Origin: an uncultured Clostridia bacterium
Lineage (GTDB): Bacteria; Bacillota; Clostridia; Oscillospirales; CAG-272
Length of the DNA stretch: 10,573 nucleotides
Assembly (NCBI GenBank): GCA_905235755.1
Contig: CAJONA010000030.1
Location: 1-10,573, forward strand
Direction: 5' to 3'
The translations under genes were made by a program, and so were the position numbers. Positions 6,208 through 10,573 of this stretch are shown piece by piece (within the stretch, counting starts at the first letter, position 1; every line of letters starts with the position of its first letter). The notes below the pieces were generated by a model. The model had not been told where the DNA came from and searched no databases. It worked only from the letters and a program-made list of their open reading frames with translations.

Positions 6208-6821
6208 AGGTATATTTCCGGCACGTCGCCGACGATTATCGTCTCCGCGATGCACATATCGTAATTTGATACCACGTTCACCGTAGATATCAGCAGCACG
6301 GCATTCACATCGACGTTTATCGATAATATGACGCTGTAATGCGTCTGGTTTATCCCCGCGTCTTCGAATGCCGTTTTTATTTCTGCGGTGACGCTGTACA
6401 CGGGAAGAACGCTTGCGGTCACGGTGAAATGCATTTTTCCGAAGATGACTTCGTCGTCGAAAATATTCGCGTAAGATATTTCGATTTTGTATTCGTCTAT
6501 CTCACCTATCGCCGCGGATATGTCGGAGAGAGCCGTCGCTTTGAGCGCGTTCAGCGCTCCGGTGTTCGTTGTTATCGATTTTACGCTCCCGTTTTCGTAC
6601 GTGGTATTGATGTATTCTTTGTCGAGGTCGTAACCTTTTATTATATCGGATATTACTGCGGTTATGTTGTTTCTTATCTGCTCGATCACGATGTCCCGTG
6701 TGATGACGTCGAGCTTTCGGTTTATGTAATTAATAACGAGGATAATTGCAAGAATTATGCATATAAGAGCGATTATCACCCTTTTTTTTACGTTTTTTTT
6801 GCGTTTTCTTATATAGCACAT
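6195..6821 (-). CDS. yunB: Sporulation protein YunB-like
   Basis: A 208-residue membrane-anchored protein with a basic N-terminus (RKRKKNVKKR) and one transmembrane helix (about 15-33), the rest probably outside the membrane. The C-terminal half carries the YunB hallmarks AFEDAGINQTHY (151-162) and AETIIVGDVPEIYL (192-205). In B. subtilis yunB is transcribed by SigE in the mother cell and is needed for normal sporulation; the molecular role is not known. It is shorter than the B. subtilis protein (about 250 residues). The Gly/Pro-rich segment I expect before the AGINQT motif is replaced by a divergent stretch (118-140). The ATG at 6821 has GGGTGA six bases upstream, but that site overlaps a terminator-like hairpin. 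The 3' end overlaps the convergent radical SAM gene. The family call is good; the start is slightly less certain. Confidence 0.85.
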   Translation of the reverse strand: MCYIRKRKKNVKKRVIIALICIILAIILVINYINRKLDVITRDIVIEQIRNNITAVISDIIKGYDLDKEYINTTYENGSVKSITTNTGALNALKATALSDISAAIGEIDEYKIEISYANIFDDEVIFGKMHFTVTASVLPVYSVTAEIKTAFEDAGINQTHYSVILSINVDVNAVLLISTVNVVSNYDMCIAETIIVGDVPEIYLYGE

Positions 6822-6856
6822 AAAAAATCACCCGTGGTATCGTATGATATCACGGG
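6822..6856 (-). terminator. Terminator-like hairpin abutting the yunB start
   Basis: Arms 6831-6841 and 6846-6856 (CCCGTGGTATC/GATATCACGGG) form an 11-bp stem with loop GTAT and a G-T position near the middle. In the minus direction that position is an A-C mismatch, and the run of six T (6827-6822) ends at the yunB ATG. It should end transcription of the lyase-like gene whose stop is 14 bases before it. In the plus direction CGTTTTTG follows, so it could also stop readthrough of the radical SAM operon. The GGG of the yunB ribosome binding site lies in the stem. Confidence 0.75.
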
Positions 6857-6870
6857 CGTTTTTGTGAATT

Positions 6871-8553
6871 TTAAAATTTCATCGTGATGTGCATTTTTCC
6901 GGGCGTCTTGCCTGTCAGACATATCGTGAAGCATCCTTCGGGCACGTGCTCCGAGCCGCGCATATTCTCCGCAAATGAGTGCGCGAACGCGCCGCCGTCG
7001 ATCTCTACTTTGTGTCCTGGATCAAAAGTCACCGTCGCTTTGCCGCTTTTTAGAAACACGTAGTCGTTTGCGCGGGCGACAAATGCGATGTTGTCAGTTT
7101 CCATCTTGCATCCGCTGTTAAACGTCAGTTCGAGCTTTGTCGGGATCGTCTCGGCACCGCTGTAATCGATATCGAGCGTGACGGTGCGGCCGTCGACGCT
7201 GACGTCGGCGATGACGTCGAAGCTTTGAACGTTTATTATGCGGCGCTTTGAGTGGTCCATGTGCCGCCATTCGCTCGTCTCGGGCGGCTCGTCAAACTGC
7301 GAGCGATAGCCGGCTCTTTCGTTTGAAACAAGTCGGAAGCCCGTCTCCGTCTTTTCCATCGTTTTTGGGCGGAATTGCGCGTGCGGCGAGCCGAAGAACG
7401 ATCCCGCAAAACGCGCGCTGATACTGTATTTTCCCGTTTGGAGCTTGAAAAAGTCGGGTGAATTTGACCTGAGCACCGTCACCGTGGCGTCGTCTTTGTA
7501 TATGCGCGCGATGCCGCTGTTTGGAATATATATATCGAGATCTCGATTTGGCAGATATGACGGTATGTCCTCAAATCCGCTCTGCCATTCCTCGTGCATG
7601 AGGAACCAGTACATCTTCTCATAGTCGCGGTATGCGTACGGCGTTTCGCTTTTGATCGCCTCGCTCATAAGATTTTTGAGAAAAACATCGGAGTAATAGG
7701 CAAATTCGGGATCTTTTGTGTACAGCGCGAGCGGCAGATATATCGAATAGTAACGTTCCGCCGTTATTGAATTTTTTCCTTTGTCCTGACGCATCGAATT
7801 CATCGTGCAGATCGTTTTATCGGGTTCATAGAAGGAGCGCATCAGGCGCATATTCCGCACCGGATATTCGAGATATTTTTCGTCGTTCATTATATGTGCC
7901 AAATACAAAAACGATTTGTTGCATATAAAGTTGTACAAGCCTGTCGAGCGCTCCGTGTACTCGCCGTATTCGTCGCAGTCGATGCCTTCCCACAGATATT
8001 TATTCATCGTGTCGAGCGCTTTTTCGTCGCCTGTGAATTTGTATACATAGGCGAGAGCGGAGCAGATTATCCAACGGTGATTCGGCGTGTGGAATCCGAA
8101 CTCCTCCATCGCTTTTCCCATGCGCGATATCATAGACGTAAGGCGCGCCTCTATCTTGTCCTCGAGCGGCGTGTGAAGCGTATATTTTTTTAGCACGTCG
8201 AGCATCGGACCGAGAGCGTCGCGCACGGAAAATCCGCAGTACGACGGATCGTGATAATTGGTTTCGTGCAGATCGACGGTGCCGTCATCGTGGATCATTC
8301 TTTCTCCGCCGTCGAGGATCACGTCGACGGCTTCGAGGATCCTATCGTCGCGGTAGCACTCCGCGCCTTTTATATAATACGCCAAAAAGACAGCGTGCGC
8401 GAGCGAGTAATACCACGCCGCATCCGCCATGTTGACGTCATAGTCCGGATAAAGACCGTATCCCGCGCTTTGCGGATCGCGGTCGATGCGATCTATCAAG
8501 CCGTATATACCTTGTGTATAGTGTTTTGAAAGGAATTCGTAATGATTCAGCAT
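6871..8553 (-). CDS. Heparinase II/III- or alginate-lyase-like protein, uncharacterised
   Basis: A 560-residue protein without signal peptide or membrane segment. The first ~330 residues are helical and rich in Trp/Tyr, as in an alpha/alpha toroid (WYYSLAHAVFLAYY, HTPNHRWIICSALAYVYKFTGD, STGLYNF). The remainder is beta-rich (from IYIPNSGIARIY onward), as in the super-beta-sandwich of heparinase-type polysaccharide lyases. Asn158-His159 (in TPNHRW), Tyr207, and His96/His101 (in LHETNYHDP) are plausible active-site residues by analogy with Asn/His/Tyr lyases. This fold call is an inference from pattern, not from a recognised signature, and the substrate is unknown. It could also be a glycosidase-like toroid protein. 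The start is taken as ATG 8553, with GGAGG six bases upstream. A TTG 18 bases further upstream lies before that site. It has its own promoter and a terminator after it. Confidence 0.7.
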   Translation of the reverse strand: MLNHYEFLSKHYTQGIYGLIDRIDRDPQSAGYGLYPDYDVNMADAAWYYSLAHAVFLAYYIKGAECYRDDRILEAVDVILDGGERMIHDDGTVDLHETNYHDPSYCGFSVRDALGPMLDVLKKYTLHTPLEDKIEARLTSMISRMGKAMEEFGFHTPNHRWIICSALAYVYKFTGDEKALDTMNKYLWEGIDCDEYGEYTERSTGLYNFICNKSFLYLAHIMNDEKYLEYPVRNMRLMRSFYEPDKTICTMNSMRQDKGKNSITAERYYSIYLPLALYTKDPEFAYYSDVFLKNLMSEAIKSETPYAYRDYEKMYWFLMHEEWQSGFEDIPSYLPNRDLDIYIPNSGIARIYKDDATVTVLRSNSPDFFKLQTGKYSISARFAGSFFGSPHAQFRPKTMEKTETGFRLVSNERAGYRSQFDEPPETSEWRHMDHSKRRIINVQSFDVIADVSVDGRTVTLDIDYSGAETIPTKLELTFNSGCKMETDNIAFVARANDYVFLKSGKATVTFDPGHKVEIDGGAFAHSFAENMRGSEHVPEGCFTICLTGKTPGKMHITMKF

Positions 8554-8582
8554 TTCTGCCTCCGAATGCAAAATTCAAGTGT

Positions 8583-8611
8583 ATTTTACAACGATATCGC
8601 CTTTTCGTCAA
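8583..8611 (-). promoter_or_regulatory. SigA promoter of the lyase-like gene
   Basis: On the minus strand, TTGACG (8611-8606), 17 bases, then TAAAAT (8588-8583). The start near 8576 gives a leader of about 23 bases. The perfect palindrome CGATATCG (8592-8599) lies in the spacer and might be an operator core, though it is short enough to be chance. Confidence 0.75.
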
Positions 8612-8702
8612 CATCAAAAAACGACAAAATATCAATGCTTTTTCAGTGCGAATTTGGCTGTTCCGACAAATATCCGCCGTTCGTTCAATACAGGAAAAAA
8701 TA

Positions 8703-8933
8703 TTATTCGGGCTTTGTGAAAAACGATGCGGTGACCGTGCCGTCCTCTCCCTTTTGCAGCATTTTTACTTTCTGCTCGGCATTGTCGAGCTCGCCTGTGC
8801 AGAATTTGACGAGTTTCACGCCCTCTTCAAACAGCGAAAGGGAAGCGTCGAGCGGCGCCGAGCCGTTCTCCATCGTTCTAACTATTTCTTCAAGGCGGGC
8901 AAGCGCCGCTTCAAAAGTCATTTTTTCAGCCAT
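8703..8933 (-). CDS. xseB: Exodeoxyribonuclease VII small subunit
   Basis: A 76-residue protein of normal length for XseB. Several small subunits bind each XseA in exonuclease VII, which degrades single-stranded DNA from both ends. The signature MTFEAALARLEEIVRTMENG is followed by LDASLSLFEEGVKL and an acidic coiled-coil-like helix. The start is ATG 8933 (MAEKMTFE), with GAGGTG six bases upstream. An in-frame GTG nine bases upstream lies within that ribosome binding site and is unlikely. The start overlaps the last 8 bases of xseA (8926-8933), so translation is coupled. I see no clear terminator in the 90 bases that separate its stop from the next promoter. Confidence 0.95.
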   Translation of the reverse strand: MAEKMTFEAALARLEEIVRTMENGSAPLDASLSLFEEGVKLVKFCTGELDNAEQKVKMLQKGEDGTVTASFFTKPE

Positions 8934-10149
8934 TTTTTTCACCTCTGTCTATGTTTTTTACCGTCGCGCCGATCTTTCCGTCGGACAGCATGAACGATAT
9001 CTCGTCGCCGACCGACACTTGATCGACGCTTTTTATAAGCGTTTTGTCATCGCCGAAAACCGCGCTGTATCCGCGCGACAAAACGGAGAGCGGGTTTAAC
9101 GCTTCGAGCTTTGCGCATATCGCCGCAAGGCGCGCCTTTTTGTTATCCGTAATGTTTTTAGCCCTGTCGAAAAGTCTCGTTTCGAGCACATCAAGCGCGA
9201 CGCGCTTGTCGTCGATGAAGTTTTTCGGGCTTGTAAGCGCTCGGCTTTGGCCGAGCCGCGCCAGCTTTTCGCGGTATATTTTGATCTGCTGCGTTTCGAT
9301 GAGTTCGAGCTTGCGCGAGACATTCTCGAATTTTTGTATCAGCTCGCGCGTATCGGGCGCGGCTATTTCCGCCGCGGCGCTCGGCGTCGGAGCGCGCCTG
9401 TCGGCGGCAAAATCGCAGAGCGTGAAGTCGGTCTCGTGCCCGACTGCCGATATTATCGGTATGCTCATCGCCGCGACGCGACGGACGAGAGCTTCGTCGT
9501 TGAACGCCCAAAGATCTTCTATCGAGCCGCCGCCGCGCCCGATGATGATGACGTCGACGGAGCGCGTCGCGTCGAAATAATCGAGCGCCTCTATCATATT
9601 TTTCGCCGCGCCGTCGCCCTGAACGAGCGACGGATAAAGCAGTATCTCCGCGTACGGAAAGCGCCTGCCCAAGATGTTTATTATATCTCTCACGGCGGCG
9701 CCCGTCGGAGATGTGATGACGCCTATTTTTGACGGTATCTTCGGCAGCGCCTTTTTGCGCGACTCGGAGAAAAGTCCTTCCGCTTCGAGCTTGCGTTTGA
9801 GCTGCTCATATGCGATGTACAGCGCGCCTACGCCGTCGGGTTCCATCGTTTCGACATAGAGCTGATACTGCCCGTTTTTGACGAACACGCTGATCCGTCC
9901 GCCGCATATCACTTTCATTCCGTTTTCGGGCATGAATTTCAGCTTTGCGGCGGCTGAGCGGAACATCACGGAAAAGAGGCAGCCGCCCTCGTCTTTGAGC
10001 GTGAAATACAGGTGTCCCGAGCGGTGATTTGTAAAATTCGATATCTCGCCTTTTATGAATATCCCTTGCAGGTGCCCGTCGTTTTCAATCGACATTTTCA
10101 GGTATTCGTTCAGTTCCGTGACGGTCACTATCCTGCGGTTTTCATCCAT
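8926..10149 (-). CDS. xseA: Exodeoxyribonuclease VII large subunit
   Basis: A 407-residue catalytic subunit of exonuclease VII, acting in the cytoplasm on single-stranded DNA during repair. An N-terminal OB-fold domain (about 1-105; VTELNEYLK, GEISNFTNHRSGHLYFTLKD) precedes the nuclease domain. The nuclease domain has KIGVITSPTGAAVRDI (141-156), IIGRGGGSIEDLWAFNDE (202-219) and SAVGHETDFTLCDFAADRRAPTPSAA (from 234), which hold the conserved catalytic residues including His238, Glu239 and Asp241. A long coiled-coil helix region (about 265-350) and the terminal LSRGYSAV (357-364) are as in the family. The ATG at 10149 has AGGAGG about eight bases upstream, inside the preceding gene, which overlaps it by 8 bases. 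It is slightly shorter than E. coli XseA, as is common in Firmicutes. Confidence 0.97.
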   Translation of the reverse strand: MDENRRIVTVTELNEYLKMSIENDGHLQGIFIKGEISNFTNHRSGHLYFTLKDEGGCLFSVMFRSAAAKLKFMPENGMKVICGGRISVFVKNGQYQLYVETMEPDGVGALYIAYEQLKRKLEAEGLFSESRKKALPKIPSKIGVITSPTGAAVRDIINILGRRFPYAEILLYPSLVQGDGAAKNMIEALDYFDATRSVDVIIIGRGGGSIEDLWAFNDEALVRRVAAMSIPIISAVGHETDFTLCDFAADRRAPTPSAAAEIAAPDTRELIQKFENVSRKLELIETQQIKIYREKLARLGQSRALTSPKNFIDDKRVALDVLETRLFDRAKNITDNKKARLAAICAKLEALNPLSVLSRGYSAVFGDDKTLIKSVDQVSVGDEISFMLSDGKIGATVKNIDRGEKNG

Positions 10150-10573
10150 TGTGAGCCTCCTTGTGCTTTTTCAGTCCGAGATAGCCGACGCCTACGGCGT
10201 TGTCGGACGACAGCTCGGTCTTTGCGAAAAATACGTTGTCGAAATCCTGCGTCAATTTTTCTTTTATGATAGCGTTCCTCATCACGCCGCCGGCGAAAAG
10301 TATCGGCAGCGACGGATATTTTTCGCGTGCCGCCGCCGTCATCTCATGCAAAGTCATGGCGACGAGTTCGAGCGTGCAGCGCGATATATATTCCGGCGAC
10401 TTGCCGCCTGCGAGCATATCCGAGATCTTGTTTTCCGCGCCCGAAAGATTGCAGGAGCCGCCCGTGACGCTTATCTTTATTTTCGGCATTTTTTCGTCGC
10501 ACGATGCGGCGAGTTTTTCGAGTTCGTTCCCGCAAGGAAATTTCAGCCCGAGCATAACGCCGACGCGGTCAAT
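10142..10573 (-). CDS. TsaD/Kae1-like (peptidase M22-type) protein, C-terminal part
   Basis: The frame is open from the window edge and gives the last 143 residues; the start is outside. The fragment opens with IDRVGVMLGL and PCGNELEKLA, followed by SVTGGSCNLSGAENKI, the ASKHA-fold signature ILFAGGVMRNAIIKEKL, and SSDNAVGVGYLGL, where the Asp matches the metal-binding Asp of TsaD (usually TDN). The nearest family is therefore Kae1/TsaD, the enzyme that adds threonylcarbamoyl to adenosine 37 of tRNA. The wording of the C-terminal motifs differs from canonical TsaD, so this is probably the second, uncharacterised copy of the family found in Clostridia rather than TsaD itself. That is inferred and would need the N-terminal half (metal-binding HxxxH) to settle. 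It overlaps xseA by 8 bases and is likely in one operon with xseA and xseB. Confidence 0.8.
   Translation of the reverse strand: MDRVGVMLGLKFPCGNELEKLAASCDEKMPKIKISVTGGSCNLSGAENKISDMLAGGKSPEYISRCTLELVAMTLHEMTAAAREKYPSLPILFAGGVMRNAIIKEKLTQDFDNVFFAKTELSSDNAVGVGYLGLKKHKEAHNG

Noticed and set aside
6221..6242. GACGATTATCGTC palindrome just past the radical SAM stop as its terminator
   Set aside because: There is no T-run after it and it lies in the conserved IIVGDVP codons of yunB.
8308..8331. 8-bp inverted repeat GCCGTCGA/TCGACGGC in the lyase-like gene
   Set aside because: Short with an 8-base loop; expected by chance in a region rich in GTCG/CGAC words.
8554..8571. TTG start for the lyase-like gene
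   Set aside because: GGAGG lies between this TTG and the ATG at 8553 with ideal spacing for the latter.

Overview
The window looks like a chromosomal segment of a spore-forming, anaerobic Firmicute of the class Clostridia, of roughly 50% GC. This rests on a YunB-type sporulation gene, an FTHFS (formate--tetrahydrofolate ligase) tail, a PflX-like radical SAM gene, consensus SigA promoters, strong GGAGG ribosome binding sites, and a PyrR-type attenuator. No mobile element, rRNA, tRNA or CRISPR array was seen. Most of the window is ordinary housekeeping and accessory metabolism, and I found no clear candidate for a completely new system. The best non-coding structure is a PyrR-type attenuator before the uracil permease gene.

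Layout. Positions 1-1337 (+) hold the last 37 codons of formate--tetrahydrofolate ligase with its terminator, then a separately promoted stand-alone homocysteine S-methyltransferase. Both belong to one-carbon/methionine metabolism. Positions 1366-2506 (-) hold a monocistronic cytoplasmic GH5-like glycosidase. Positions 2601-4187 (-) hold a uracil permease whose leader has a PyrR-type hairpin, an antiterminator and a terminator that exclude one another. Positions 4188-4531 are a divergent intergenic region with a SigA promoter reading right.

Positions 4532-6207 (+) are a two-gene operon: a short-chain dehydrogenase and a PflX-like radical SAM protein, overlapping by four bases (ATGA). This operon converges on, and overlaps by 13 bp, yunB (6195-6821, -). 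A terminator-like hairpin lies against the start of yunB and marks the end of an uncharacterised heparinase/alginate-lyase-like gene (6871-8553, -) with its own promoter. Positions 8703-10573 (-) hold an overlapping cluster: a TsaD/Kae1-like gene (cut by the window edge), xseA and xseB (exonuclease VII).

How the genes work together. FTHFS makes 10-formyl-THF, and the methyltransferase uses methyl groups to make methionine. The permease imports uracil and is probably switched off by UMP through PyrR. The GH5-like and lyase-like proteins both lack signal peptides and probably act on imported oligosaccharides, but no transporter lies next to them. Several start sites were moved from the longest possible open frame on the basis of ribosome binding sites or promoters: the methyltransferase to 457, the lyase-like gene to 8553 and xseB to 8933.
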